This document shows, piece after piece, positions 51,400 to 60,682 of a DNA stretch of 64,000 nucleotides (position 1 is the first letter of the stretch; every line of letters starts with the position of its first letter). The position numbers and the translations under genes are program-made. This stretch comes from Arcticibacter sp041902385 (lineage in GTDB: Bacteria; Bacteroidota; Bacteroidia; Sphingobacteriales; Sphingobacteriaceae): NCBI RefSeq assembly GCF_041902385.1, contig NZ_CP169244.1:3348001-3412000 (forward strand), written 5' to 3'. The notes below the pieces were generated by a model. The model was not told the origin of the DNA. It did not search any database and saw only the letters and a program-made list of their open reading frames with translations.

Positions 51400-52881
51400 T
51401 TAAATTTGCATGCCTTGCGACTTTCTACCGCTATTGCTATCGGGGTTTATGCCCGGTGTCTTATTGTCAAATTCGTTCCAAAGCAGGTTCTGAATATCCT
51501 GCTTAATTTGGTAGTAATTATGCTCAACTTCACCTGGATCAACGTTTCTTATCCTAGGTATATCGCGATAGCTTTCTTCCTCCCTTTTTAATCCCTCATG
51601 GTTATTTTGAATCTCGTTATGAAAGACCTTCAAGTCGATCTTATTCAAGGGGTCGTCCGACACCATGCCTACAAATTCACCTGATGATAAACTTGAAATT
51701 TTTGAAGCCGGAATGGCGAAATCCAGTTGAGTTGATTTACTGAAAGAAGTGTCGGTGCTGTTAACAGAAACGCTTTGTCTTTGCTGAACTATCTTTCCGA
51801 ACCTCTCTGCGAGTTGCTTAGCAGTATCTCCAGTTACTTGTCCCGCTATAACATTACCTACAATGTTCAGAATTACTTCTGCCTGCTCTCTTCCATAATC
51901 TTTTTTTAGCTGACTGTAGTCCTGAACTGCCAGAGTCGTTGCTACCTTATTTGATCGGGCTGTCGCTATCAGACTGTCGATATGGTTGAAGTAGATCGTC
52001 GGAAATTCGTCAAAGATCAAGCTGCACTTCTGCATATTCTTTTGGTTGACAAGCTTGATCATTCGTGAAATATAAAGGCTCAATACTGCTCCATAGACCT
52101 GCTGCTTTAGCGGATTATTACCCATAGAGATAATTTTCGGTTCCTGGGGATTATTTAAATCGAGGGTGAAGTCGTTTCCGGAAAGCACATAGTAGAGAGA
52201 AGGTGAAGCTAATCTTGCCATGCTGATTTTTGCACTTGCCACTTGCCCCTCTAGTTGGTCATACGCCTCGTTCTGCCAGGCAGAAATGAAAGGATTAATA
52301 AGTACTTCGATTTCCGGTTCCCGACTCAATACGGCAAATAGGTATTTGTATTCGACCTGCATCAGTTCGATTACGTGTGGAAGCGTGCAGTACTTGCCGT
52401 CTTTGTATTTCCGGAGAAACCAGATAATGGCCGTAACAAAATTTATGGGCGATTCCACAAAGAAGTCGCCTTGCTTTTTAATCCATTCCCGGTTGAGGCC
52501 CAGCATGATAGTCCTTGAAGCTTCAGTAGCATCAGTAATATCGACCATGTTACCAGGATCAAGCGGATTGCAACGATGAGATTTGGAGAGATCCTCAAAG
52601 TTAATCGCATAGAACCTCGCGTTATTTCTCTTTGTCTTTAAAAGCGTGTTATAGGCGATACGGGTAAGGTCGTCATATTTAAAATCGTAAATGAACATGC
52701 AAAAGTTCTTTTGAATATGCTGAGTAATGATATGCCGAATGGCGAAGTATGATTTTCCTGAGCCTGGAGTACCCATTACTAAAGTTCCCCGGAAAGGATT
52801 AATAATATTTATCCAGCTCTTCCTTACCTTTCCTTTATAACGGTATGAGGCGGGAAGATTGATAGAAAATTCATTTTCCAA
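51400..52881 (-). CDS. Conjugative coupling protein (VirD4/TraG-like ATPase), main part
   Basis: The 493 residues contain Walker A GTLVMGTPGSGKSYFAIRHI, Walker B CSLIFDEFPTIYF, and VATTLAVQDYSQLKKDYG. This is the DNA-pumping ATPase that brings the relaxase-DNA complex to the channel. The same frame stays open upstream to about 53060 and there encodes membrane-linker sequence (LLYIGLTSLGYLLILTGG). The natural N-terminus lies in the separate frame 53067-53387. A one-base gap in a T7 tract (53072-53078) divides the gene. Confidence 0.82.
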   Translation of the reverse strand: MENEFSINLPASYRYKGKVRKSWINIINPFRGTLVMGTPGSGKSYFAIRHIITQHIQKNFCMFIYDFKYDDLTRIAYNTLLKTKRNNARFYAINFEDLSKSHRCNPLDPGNMVDITDATEASRTIMLGLNREWIKKQGDFFVESPINFVTAIIWFLRKYKDGKYCTLPHVIELMQVEYKYLFAVLSREPEIEVLINPFISAWQNEAYDQLEGQVASAKISMARLASPSLYYVLSGNDFTLDLNNPQEPKIISMGNNPLKQQVYGAVLSLYISRMIKLVNQKNMQKCSLIFDEFPTIYFNHIDSLIATARSNKVATTLAVQDYSQLKKDYGREQAEVILNIVGNVIAGQVTGDTAKQLAERFGKIVQQRQSVSVNSTDTSFSKSTQLDFAIPASKISSLSSGEFVGMVSDDPLNKIDLKVFHNEIQNNHEGLKREEESYRDIPRIRNVDPGEVEHNYYQIKQDIQNLLWNEFDNKTPGINPDSNSGRKSQGMQI

Positions 52882-53066
52882 AAGTCGTTCCTCCTGAGGG
52901 AAGGTTTCATTCTCTCTATTAAAGACATCATTACTTAACGATAGCTTTAAAAGACGGGAAAGTAGGGTACCGCCCGTTAGTATGAGCAGATAGCCAAGAG
53001 AAGTAAGCCCGATGTATAATAAAGCCTGCTTCAGGCCTGAGATGTTTACCTGGAAGCTGACCGAGC

Positions 53067-53387
53067 TTAGGAAAAAAAGGCAAATCCTGAAAAAATGTAA
53101 ATAGCTATCAACTTCTTCCTGATCTTTTCATCTTTTTTGCCTTTCGCACCTATAAGGGAAATAATCAGGAGAATCAGAGCAGCGATTTGGGAAGCGAAGC
53201 CAGTGGCAAAGATTGGCATTTTCGAAAAATTCCCAATTATTCTATCTGTTATCCTTGATGTGAAGTCGAGTTGCTGAAAAGCCTGATGGCAAAACATATA
53301 AAAGTGAATAACTAATATTGCAATACTTAGCAGGCGGGTAAAATCAGTTATTTTACGCAGGCCTTGTTCGTTTTCTCCCGTGTTCAT
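53067..53387 (-). CDS. Coupling protein N-terminal membrane part (frameshifted)
   Basis: The 106 residues have two or three membrane helices (LSIAILVIHFYMF, FASQIAALILLIISLIG) and end FSGFAFFS before a stop. If one T is added to the T7 tract the frame continues as FFFLSSVSFQVNISGLKQA into the ATPase part at 52881. The expected full-length protein of about 660 residues matches the family. Whether the shift is real needs read-level checking. Confidence 0.7.
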   Translation of the reverse strand: MNTGENEQGLRKITDFTRLLSIAILVIHFYMFCHQAFQQLDFTSRITDRIIGNFSKMPIFATGFASQIAALILLIISLIGAKGKKDEKIRKKLIAIYIFSGFAFFS

Positions 53388-53392
53388 AGCTA

Positions 53393-54646
53393 TTAGGATA
53401 AATGGTTACGTTTCTTCCTTCTTTTCCGCCTCGGCCCAAAGTGTATGTTTAGCGCTTCAGGGTAATCTGGTTTAAGAAGGGTACTTATAATTTCACTGTT
53501 ATAAATCGGATCAGGAACTTTAGGTGCGATTTGATGACCATCAGGCACTACTAGGCCGGATTGGAGACTTCCCTTACTCGTAGATTGTAAGTCTTTGACT
53601 TTTGAAAAAGCTTCCATCAACGCGTTGGCACTATAGCCTTTCCCCAGGGCACTTCCGTTGAAAACGGTCCTGGAATCATGATCCAAAAAGGTGACTCCAT
53701 AAACCCTCCCTTCGTTATTTTTTCTGAAAATCACCTCAACGCCATTTCGTGATAGATACTTTTGAAAGTCTGCTTGCGTTCGCCCACGTTGTATAGCAGA
53801 ATCCAAAACCTGCCGGAGCTGTTGCTTGACGGGACGTCTTAGTTCTTCGTTTAGCTTGTAGCGTTTCTCCAGGAACTTCAAAGTTGGTTTCCCGTAAATG
53901 CTGCTTGCTTTTATTGGAACACCTATCTTTTGTCCCTTAGAATTTAACATTCGGTACACCAGACCATTCTTTCGGAACATCATTGAATCTTCCTTACCCG
54001 GATCTGCTATTACATTGTACTGGTTGAGGATGGCATTTAGCTCTGGCAGCGAGGTAAACTTCCAGTTACGAACTACTGCCCGGACAATATTGGATATTGC
54101 CTGTTTGGTTTCGTCACTTCCGTACACTGCCTTCTTAACGTTCACCGGTTTGATCGTCTGATCTTCCTGATTTTTCTTGCCCTCAGCTTTAACCAGTCCA
54201 TAATCGCTCTCCAACTGCTTTCTTGCAGGTTCAGATTTATGCTTTCCTATATTGTGAAGATCTATTCGCTCTCCGGTGCTTTGAATGTTAGTGGTAACGA
54301 TATGGACATGTGGATGAGCTGCATCGAAATGCCGGTACAATAAATAAGGTTGATCAGCAAAGCCAATCGCTTCCATATATTGCTGAGAAATCTCCTTCAG
54401 TAATTCATTATTTAGCTGATCCTTGTTGTCGAAGTTGAGGGATATGTGAACAGCGTTGGTCTTAGTCCTTCGGTTCAGTTCTGTGTAAGTCTCAAACTGA
54501 CGAAGTTTTCGTTTCAAGGAGAGGTCTTGAGCATCAGAGGGAAAATTCTCTGCCCAAAGAAATTCAGCAGAGCCCTTCTGAACCTTGTGCTCATTGTAGC
54601 CCAGTATGCCGCCGATGTGTTTGCCAATAATTATTTTTGCAACCAT
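53393..54646 (-). CDS. mobB: MobB-type relaxase
   Basis: The 417 residues show the N-terminal catalytic region GKHIGGILGYNEHKV, then NAVHISLNFD and RHFDAAHPHVHIVTTNI, the HxDxxxPHxH metal-binding triad of MobP-type relaxases. A Tyr near the N-terminus (GYNEHK) is the likely nicking residue. It cuts oriT and stays attached to the transferred strand. It overlaps mobC by 16 bases, so the two are co-translated. Confidence 0.88.
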   Translation of the reverse strand: MVAKIIIGKHIGGILGYNEHKVQKGSAEFLWAENFPSDAQDLSLKRKLRQFETYTELNRRTKTNAVHISLNFDNKDQLNNELLKEISQQYMEAIGFADQPYLLYRHFDAAHPHVHIVTTNIQSTGERIDLHNIGKHKSEPARKQLESDYGLVKAEGKKNQEDQTIKPVNVKKAVYGSDETKQAISNIVRAVVRNWKFTSLPELNAILNQYNVIADPGKEDSMMFRKNGLVYRMLNSKGQKIGVPIKASSIYGKPTLKFLEKRYKLNEELRRPVKQQLRQVLDSAIQRGRTQADFQKYLSRNGVEVIFRKNNEGRVYGVTFLDHDSRTVFNGSALGKGYSANALMEAFSKVKDLQSTSKGSLQSGLVVPDGHQIAPKVPDPIYNSEIISTLLKPDYPEALNIHFGPRRKRRKKRNHLS

Positions 54647-55035
54647 TGCTTTCCCAAATCCGCTATCAACTGTAACAGTTCTTCAATCTTGGACCCGGTA
54701 CTCTCATACAGTCCTGCCACCCTCGTAGCGTAAAATACCTTTCGCGTTTCGTCTGGTGATTGATGGAAGTACCTGGTAATTTGATTGATGTTATTCCCGA
54801 TCGAGTTTACTTCCCTTCTCAATCGGATCAGTTCGGGCATGAGTGCGGCGAGGCTTTTGTCAACAGTCTTAACTTTGATTTCGCGGTTGTAGAGAATATC
54901 TCTTAAAAGGTCGCTTGTACTTCCATTGGCGGCCTTGTTTGCCAGCTCTGTCAGCTGCTTGAACTTCGCCTGGTTTACGCGGGTTTGGATCTTGTGCTGG
55001 AGCAGCTTACTTTCTTCGGCTTTTCTTCTTGGCAT
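54631..55035 (-). CDS. mobC: MobC-like relaxosome accessory protein
   Basis: The 134 residues have a basic N-terminus (MPRRKAEESKLLQHKIQTRV) that fits a ribbon-helix-helix DNA-binding fold, then LIRLRREVNSIGNNINQITRYF, the MobC signature. It binds near oriT and helps the relaxase. It is first of the mobC-relaxase pair and lies next to the candidate oriT. Confidence 0.82.
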   Translation of the reverse strand: MPRRKAEESKLLQHKIQTRVNQAKFKQLTELANKAANGSTSDLLRDILYNREIKVKTVDKSLAALMPELIRLRREVNSIGNNINQITRYFHQSPDETRKVFYATRVAGLYESTGSKIEELLQLIADLGKQWLQK

Positions 55036-55099
55036 GTCTTGTCCTCCTTCATTTGTCCACGGACAGCAAGTTCCGCAGATGGCCGATCAGTGAACCTCC

Positions 55100-55195
55100 C
55101 GACTGACTCCGGAAGGAAGGGCAAGATTGTTTTTGGATACAAAAATACATCTTGCTTTTCACGCCTTCGGCCGTGAAACAATGAAGTTAAGACTG
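55100..55195. other. Candidate origin of transfer
   Basis: Directly upstream of mobC are two inverted repeats: GCAAGAT (55121-55127) with ATCTTGC (55149-55155), nested TTTTG/CAAAA inside, and TTTCACG (55157-55163) with CGTGAAA (55172-55178). Adjacent long repeats beside a relaxase operon are the usual form of oriT. The nick site is not identified. The rest of 55196-55352 holds no gene. Confidence 0.45.
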
Positions 55196-55352
55196 TTTTA
55201 AATGGCTACAAAGCGAGGGTGGCGAAGATGGAAGGGAGTGGCGGAATTGGCGGAAAAAGGCACCTCACTGAGAAGCGAACACAGTCTGATTTACAATCAT
55301 TGAAATTTGCTTAGTAGTAGGCGAGGCGTCTGTGTAATAATTCGAGGATTCT

Positions 55353-56189
55353 TTATAAAAAAAAGTTGATCAGATAGAGGATATTATCTACCGTAAAAGG
55401 AATTACGATAGCCGTATTAAGCAAGAAGTTAATTAAAATATGCCGTTCAAGCTTGTACAGTTCCTTTGTAAATCCCTCTTCACTCTCTATCAGGTCAAGC
55501 AAGCTTGGGCTGAGGTTGTAGTCTTCCGTCCCAATTCTCAGGCGCGCTCTCACCATTGCTCCGTAGTTTTTCGATTTGTAATGGGAATAACTGAGCTCTT
55601 CAAACATTTTTATCATACTCCATTCATGCGTTTCTAAAGCAGCTAAAATGCCATTGAAATTTCTTGAAATATTAGAATGGTCTTTCCAGTCATCCTGACA
55701 TTTGTATCTAAAATCGTGTTCAACCTCATGCCATCCTTCAGAAAAGACGGTTCTAAGTTGAAGTTCATAGGTGGCATCAATTCGCTCATCCTTTACAATA
55801 TCCCTAAATTCCTTCAGCAAAGAAGTTGGAATTTTGAAAATTAGGTTAACCCTTGTTGGTCGAAATTGGGTTGTCGTATTGACATCGACCGTTTCTTCCA
55901 AAAGTGAACCCGCATATTTCGTCTTGAGAAAGTTTAACAGAATTTCCAGATCGTCTAAAAAATAAAGATTAACCCTTATTCCAATTACGTCTCGTAGGAA
56001 TTTAGTTTTTCCATCGTACTTTAAATCCTCTGAGTTGCCTATGGTCGTTTTTAATTTTCTCGTTAATGATTTGTCGGACTTGCACCTAAAGAAAATTCTG
56101 TAAAAAATCCCTGCTCGTAAAATCTCCTCTTCGATTAATTCACTTATATTTCTGGCGAGTCTGTCTAGATCTCTATTTGTATAAGCCAT
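55353..56189 (-). CDS. RelA/SpoT-type synthetase coupled to a NACHT NTPase
   Basis: The 278 residues include the nucleotidyltransferase pattern FLRDVIGIRVNLYFLDDLEIL (about 70-90, catalytic Asp). TYELQLRTVFSEGWHEVEHDF (about 145-167) follows, the ELQLRT...EH block of RelA/SpoT synthetases. There is no HD hydrolase domain. Two hydrophobic helices close the C-terminus (INFLLNTAIVIPFTV, ILYLINFFL). Family members make (p)ppGpp or, as toxSAS, pyrophosphorylate tRNA and arrest growth. The start overlaps the NTPase stop by one base (TAATG). It is likely the effector of the pair. Confidence 0.75.
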   Translation of the reverse strand: MAYTNRDLDRLARNISELIEEEILRAGIFYRIFFRCKSDKSLTRKLKTTIGNSEDLKYDGKTKFLRDVIGIRVNLYFLDDLEILLNFLKTKYAGSLLEETVDVNTTTQFRPTRVNLIFKIPTSLLKEFRDIVKDERIDATYELQLRTVFSEGWHEVEHDFRYKCQDDWKDHSNISRNFNGILAALETHEWSMIKMFEELSYSHYKSKNYGAMVRARLRIGTEDYNLSPSLLDLIESEEGFTKELYKLERHILINFLLNTAIVIPFTVDNILYLINFFL

Positions 56190-58084
56190 TAATTATTTAA
56201 AATTTGTTTAATCATATTGATTTTGTTAATATTAAATGAAACATGAATTCCTTTAATATTAACAAATCCTCTTTCTTCCAATCCCTTTAATCCTTTATTT
56301 ACCTTTTTCGCGGCTGACTTGTCAAAACTTTGAAGAAGCTTTACGATGTGATGTCCCTTAGTCGGCGAAATACTCCAAAGGTTCTTTAGAATTTCTTTCT
56401 CAAAATCGCTCACAGCAGAAGGGACGTTGCTGCCATATTTAGGAAGTGTGCTTTCTATTAAGATATTCCCCTTTTCTTCTATGCAATTTATAGCAGTCAC
56501 TTCATTATCCACATCTAAGAATTCTCCTACCACCAATTTGCAGGAATTAAATGAGCAATTAACGAAAGTCACCCCTTTGAGAGCTTGGGGGTTAAATGAA
56601 CAATTTCTAAAATAGCAATTAAGGAATATAGAGGAAGCTATCGCGAAATTGTCGAACGTCACGTCAAAAAAAGTTAGATCATGTACGGAGATTTCATTGT
56701 AGTCTCTTACGAGCTCACTCTTCAACTGGACGTCGAAAACAAAGATTGCTTCTTCTGAGAATTTTTCAATTATTGGTTGCAGCTTTTGCCAAAGATCGAG
56801 TTTATTGCCTTTGTTTTGCACTCGGTAAGCAGTGACCGCTAATTCAATCATATAGGATGAATAATTTTTCTGTGTTAGTTCCTCCTTGGACTCTATTAGA
56901 ACTTCGCCAAGAAAGGTTCCGAAAACAAAGTCATTAATGAAGCCTATTTGGCTTTGATCGCGACCTTTTCTATCAAGTAAAGCATGGGTAGAAAGAGCAT
57001 CTACTAAATTATCAAGGGTCGGTCGATTTACACCGCTGTACAAATTCCTCGTTTCTTCTATTAACTTTTTATTATCCTCGAGAATAATAAGTTTAAAAAA
57101 CTCCTTTTCTTCTACAGTGGAGTCCAGCTCTAATAGCATTTTCGCTACATTTTTAAAAACGAGCAATTGGTTCTCGACTGTCATTATCAGGTTTTGCCTT
57201 TCTTTTTCCCTTTCGAGCATTTTCTCGAAATACTGGGAAACCAATTGATCGGGGTTATCAAGGAGGAAAGTGAAAAAATCAGCTTCGATATGCTTAAGGA
57301 AGGTTAACAATACGGGATTCGCTAGATTCTGGATTGGAACGTCTTTCTCTTTAACCTGAATATATTTGTCCTCTCCCAGCCAATCTCTTAACCGCGGTTC
57401 TTTCAATGCTATGCGCGTCACTTCAAACTTTTGCTGCCATTTGACCAGCCAGTTCTCAAATTCCAATCCTGTAAAAATTGCCGTTTTTCTTGTCGTTAAG
57501 ATTACTTTTGATTGGTGCTCCAAAAGATTTCCTATAGTATCCAGCATTGATTCTACTTCTTCAAAGGAGCCATCCGTACTTGAATCTATATCAACTTTCT
57601 CGAGAAGCTCGTCGAAACCGTCTATAATTAAGGGGATCCTTCCATTTTTTACTTCCTTCAAAACCAACTGTGAACTCAGTGATGGAAATTCTAAATCTAT
57701 TTCGTCGAGCAAAATATATCTGAAAATATTAGCCCCGCGATTCCGAGCTAATTCAGTAAAAATCGGCAGTTGATGCCCTTCTGTCTGGCTTACTTTATTT
57801 AGGATTTCGTAAGCTGTACAAGTTTTACCATATCCTGCCGCGGCCTCAATAATTATTAATTCGGGTTTTGGGCTAAATAGCTTCGAATTGATTACATCAA
57901 AGAGGCCCGTAATATCGACTGTGTGATTGTGTAGTTCGAAAGGCGCCTCTACGTACTCGTAAGAATGGCCGAAAAGATTAGCCGTCTGCTTCGAAACAAA
58001 TTCGTTATATTTCCTACTCAGCCTTTGGCGAGTAGAGTCGTAGCTGAAGAAGCTCTTGAAAAGTATGCGCACGGTAGACACCAT
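56189..58084 (-). CDS. NACHT-like NTPase with pentapeptide-type repeats, main part (5' end replaced by IS66-B)
   Basis: Walker A is AAAGYGKTCTAYEIL (around 57820) and Walker B RIPLIIDGFDELLEKVD (around 57620); DGFDE is typical of NACHT STAND NTPases. A helical arm follows, then FLNCYFRNCSF, LKGVTFVNCSF and NSCKL, resembling pentapeptide repeats, and a winged-helix-like end (LLQSFDKSAAKKVNKGLKGLEERGF). The natural start is at 60949. IS66-B supplies a new ATG at 58082-58084 (MVSTVRI) that keeps this frame, so a truncated protein could be made. NACHT proteins sense infection and switch on effectors. Confidence 0.75.
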   Translation of the reverse strand: MVSTVRILFKSFFSYDSTRQRLSRKYNEFVSKQTANLFGHSYEYVEAPFELHNHTVDITGLFDVINSKLFSPKPELIIIEAAAGYGKTCTAYEILNKVSQTEGHQLPIFTELARNRGANIFRYILLDEIDLEFPSLSSQLVLKEVKNGRIPLIIDGFDELLEKVDIDSSTDGSFEEVESMLDTIGNLLEHQSKVILTTRKTAIFTGLEFENWLVKWQQKFEVTRIALKEPRLRDWLGEDKYIQVKEKDVPIQNLANPVLLTFLKHIEADFFTFLLDNPDQLVSQYFEKMLEREKERQNLIMTVENQLLVFKNVAKMLLELDSTVEEKEFFKLIILEDNKKLIEETRNLYSGVNRPTLDNLVDALSTHALLDRKGRDQSQIGFINDFVFGTFLGEVLIESKEELTQKNYSSYMIELAVTAYRVQNKGNKLDLWQKLQPIIEKFSEEAIFVFDVQLKSELVRDYNEISVHDLTFFDVTFDNFAIASSIFLNCYFRNCSFNPQALKGVTFVNCSFNSCKLVVGEFLDVDNEVTAINCIEEKGNILIESTLPKYGSNVPSAVSDFEKEILKNLWSISPTKGHHIVKLLQSFDKSAAKKVNKGLKGLEERGFVNIKGIHVSFNINKINMIKQILNN

Positions 58085-58133
58085 CTTGCGCCCTTGTTTT
58101 TGTGATTCTATCTTGTGAGCAAAAAAGAAGGTA

Positions 58134-58400
58134 ATGAATCGCACAGAACAGATGCTGGCTTTGGTGAACGAGTATCTCCAGAGCGGAATGACCCAAAAAG
58201 AGTTTTGCAAAGAAGCAGGTATCGGCTTGGCCAAGCTGAACTATTGGATCGCAAAGAGCCGGGAAAATTCGGAACCGGCAGGTTTTGTTTCGCTAACTTC
58301 CGCCGCTCATAAAGAAGTGACGCTTGAATATCCCTCGGGCGTAAAGATCTCTGTAAATACTTCCGATCTTTCCCTGCTCTCGCGTCTGGTTAGGTTATAA
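58134..58400 (+). CDS. tnpA: IS66 TnpA
   Basis: The 88 residues contain MTQKEFCKEAGIGLAKLNYWI as the HTH, then EPAGFVSLTS and VTLEYPSGVKISV, the TnpA tail. It is a homologue of the copy-A protein. It ends three bases before tnpB. Confidence 0.85.
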   Translation: MNRTEQMLALVNEYLQSGMTQKEFCKEAGIGLAKLNYWIAKSRENSEPAGFVSLTSAAHKEVTLEYPSGVKISVNTSDLSLLSRLVRL

Positions 58401-58403
58401 GCG

Positions 58404-58754
58404 ATGTTTTCGTTAGGCTCCTCTCACCGGTACTACCTGTATAAAGGTAGCTGCGATATGCGCAAGTCCTTCGATGCTTTATGCGGACTGGTCAGCGAGT
58501 TGGGTAAAACAGCCACTGGCGGCGAAGTGTTCGTGTTTTTGAACCGCAGGCGAACACATATCAAATTGCTTCACTGGGAGCGCGGCGGGCTGGTGCTGTA
58601 CTACAAACGGCTGGAAGAGGGCACTTTTCCAGCTCCGAGGGTGAACGAACGGGGCGTCATGGACTGGCCCGAACTGGTGCTGATGGTGGAGGGTATCCTG
58701 GTGGAAAGGAGCCGCAGAAGTAAACGGTTTGAAGTAGAAAAAGTCGCTGTTTGA
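58404..58754 (+). CDS. tnpB: IS66 Orf2 / TnpB
   Basis: The 116 residues contain YYLYKGSCDMRKSFDALCGL and FLNRRRTHIKLLHWERGG, followed by LVLYYKRLEEGTFPAP. This is the IS66 Orf2 family, close to copy A but with a four-residue insertion after FPAP. Confidence 0.9.
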   Translation: MFSLGSSHRYYLYKGSCDMRKSFDALCGLVSELGKTATGGEVFVFLNRRRTHIKLLHWERGGLVLYYKRLEEGTFPAPRVNERGVMDWPELVLMVEGILVERSRRSKRFEVEKVAV

Positions 58755-58811
58755 AGCAAAAAAGGCACTTTATTGCTTGCCCGTTCCGGGTAAATTTCGT
58801 ATCTTGAAAGC

Positions 58812-60314
58812 ATGCAAACGGCACTGGAAGAACTATCAAAGGACGAGCTAATCGCCGCTTTCCGCCGTTTGGAACATGAAAAAGACCAGCAAGCCCAGGC
58901 ACAAAAGCAGGAGATCGACCTCCTGAGGGCTCAACTGGAAAAGCTCCGCCGGATGCAGTTTGGCCAGAAGCGTGAACGCTTCATTGATCCCCTTCAGCAG
59001 GCCCTTCCTTTTGAAGCCCCGGCAGAAGAGAAACAGCAGCAGAAGGAAGCCCTGGAGCAGCAGATCACTTATGTTCGTAAACGGCAATTTATCCAAAAGC
59101 TGCGTGCCGCTCTTCCAGCTCATCTTCCGGTAGAAACCGTAGAGATCTATCCCCAAGGCGACCTGTCAGAGATGGTCTGCATCGGCAGCGATATCACCGA
59201 AGAGCTCGACTGTGAGCCCGCCCGCTTCTTCATCCGCCGCTATGTTCGCTATAAATACACCAGCAAAGACGGTCAAGGCGTAAAGACCGGCGATCTTCCC
59301 GAGCGGGTCATCGACAAAGGTATACCCGGAGCAGGCCTGCTGGCCTCCATCCTGGTAGATAAATATGCCGATCATTTACCCCTGTATCGCCAGAAGCAGC
59401 GGTTCGCCCGGGAAAATATCCCGATCGCCTCTTCGACTATCGAAGGCTGGACCCGCCAGGCGCTGGAACGATTGGAGCCGCTGTATAAATGCCTGGAAGA
59501 GGACACCAAAGCCCAGGGATACCTGCAACTGGACGAAAGCCCGATCAAAGTGCTCGACAGTGACAAGAAAGGTGCCGCCCACCAGGGCTGGTACTGGGTC
59601 TGTCATGCTCCACTGGAAAAGACTGTGCTCTTTGTCTATCATCCTTCACGCAGTAAAGAAGCGGCGGCTGGCATTCTAAAAAACTTCAAAGGCTATCTCC
59701 AGACAGACGGTTATGCTTCTTACAAGCAAACCATTGCACGCAAGGAGGTCATTCACCTGGCTTGCTGGGCACATGCCCGAAGATATTTCGAGCAGGCCCT
59801 TACGGGTGATAAGGCCCGGGCCACCCATGCCCTGAACCTCATCGGGCAGCTGTATGCCATTGAACGAAAAGCCACAGAAGAAAGCTTACCCGCCGACCAG
59901 GTCAAGGAGCTCCGGATGGAAAGATCTCTGCCTGTGATCAACGAACTCGGTAAATGGATCTTCACTGAGAGCAAGCACGTGTTGCCCAAAAGCCCGATCG
60001 GAGAGGCGATGAATTATGCCCGGAACCTGTGGGACTCGTTAAGCGCCTACCTCTACGATGGAAATCTGCTGATCGACAATAACGGGGTGGAGAACGCCAT
60101 CCGCCCGCTGGCCCTGGGAAGAAAGAACTATCTTTTCGCCGGATCACATGAAGCGGCCAAACGCGCCGGAATGATCTACTCCTTCTTTGCCAGCTGCAAG
60201 AAGCACAACGTCAATCCTTACCTGTGGCTCAAATACGCCCTGTTGAACGTGATGTCCATCAATCATAAGAACATCAGGTCGCTTTATCCCCAGAACTGGA
60301 AGCAGCCTGTTTAG
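58812..60314 (+). CDS. tnpC: IS66 transposase TnpC
   Basis: The 500 residues have a coiled-coil N-terminus and then the DDE core: YLQLDESPIKVLD, YLQTDGYASYKQT and LIDNNGVENAIRP. It stops within the element (LYPQNWKQPV), unlike copy A. Its last 41 bases overlap the antisense HTH gene. Confidence 0.92.
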   Translation: MQTALEELSKDELIAAFRRLEHEKDQQAQAQKQEIDLLRAQLEKLRRMQFGQKRERFIDPLQQALPFEAPAEEKQQQKEALEQQITYVRKRQFIQKLRAALPAHLPVETVEIYPQGDLSEMVCIGSDITEELDCEPARFFIRRYVRYKYTSKDGQGVKTGDLPERVIDKGIPGAGLLASILVDKYADHLPLYRQKQRFARENIPIASSTIEGWTRQALERLEPLYKCLEEDTKAQGYLQLDESPIKVLDSDKKGAAHQGWYWVCHAPLEKTVLFVYHPSRSKEAAAGILKNFKGYLQTDGYASYKQTIARKEVIHLACWAHARRYFEQALTGDKARATHALNLIGQLYAIERKATEESLPADQVKELRMERSLPVINELGKWIFTESKHVLPKSPIGEAMNYARNLWDSLSAYLYDGNLLIDNNGVENAIRPLALGRKNYLFAGSHEAAKRAGMIYSFFASCKKHNVNPYLWLKYALLNVMSINHKNIRSLYPQNWKQPV

Positions 60315-60582
60315 CTGCTTTTTCCTGCCTTTTCTTCATCACCCGTAGGGTCGACAGATCGCTGCGTCCCAATTCCACCGGCGAAAGCATATCGGCGAAT
60401 GCCTCCATGCTAATTCCATAAAATGTACATATCCGGTACATCATGATAAAGCTTCCTTCCCGCTGGTCTCGCTCAACTTTTAGATAAGTAGAGGTCGTCA
60501 TGCCTATACCACGTGATACTTCGCTGGCGCTGTACCCCAACTCCTGGCGTAGTGCCTGAAGTGCTTTTCCTACTGTTGACAT
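60274..60582 (-). CDS. XRE-family HTH protein carried at the right end of IS66-B
   Basis: The 102 residues contain LQALRQELGYSASEVSRGIG, MTTSTYLKVERDQREGSF and MMYRICTFYGISMEAFADML, a standard XRE fold. It lies inside the target-repeat boundaries, convergent with and overlapping tnpC. Some Bacteroidota IS66 elements seem to carry such a passenger; here it may limit transposition. That role is inference. Confidence 0.72.
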   Translation of the reverse strand: MSTVGKALQALRQELGYSASEVSRGIGMTTSTYLKVERDQREGSFIMMYRICTFYGISMEAFADMLSPVELGRSDLSTLRVMKKRQEKAAKQAASSSGDKAT

Positions 60583-60682
60583 TCTTCAAATATACTAATC
60601 CCAATATCCTTAAACCATCCGATATACACCACAATCCACGATGCCTTTAACATTATTATTGGAAAATTATACCTGTACTTTA

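Noticed and set aside
53060..53085. Programmed frameshifting in the coupling protein gene
   Set aside because: The T7 tract is not in a classical slippery register; a missing base in the tract is the simpler explanation.
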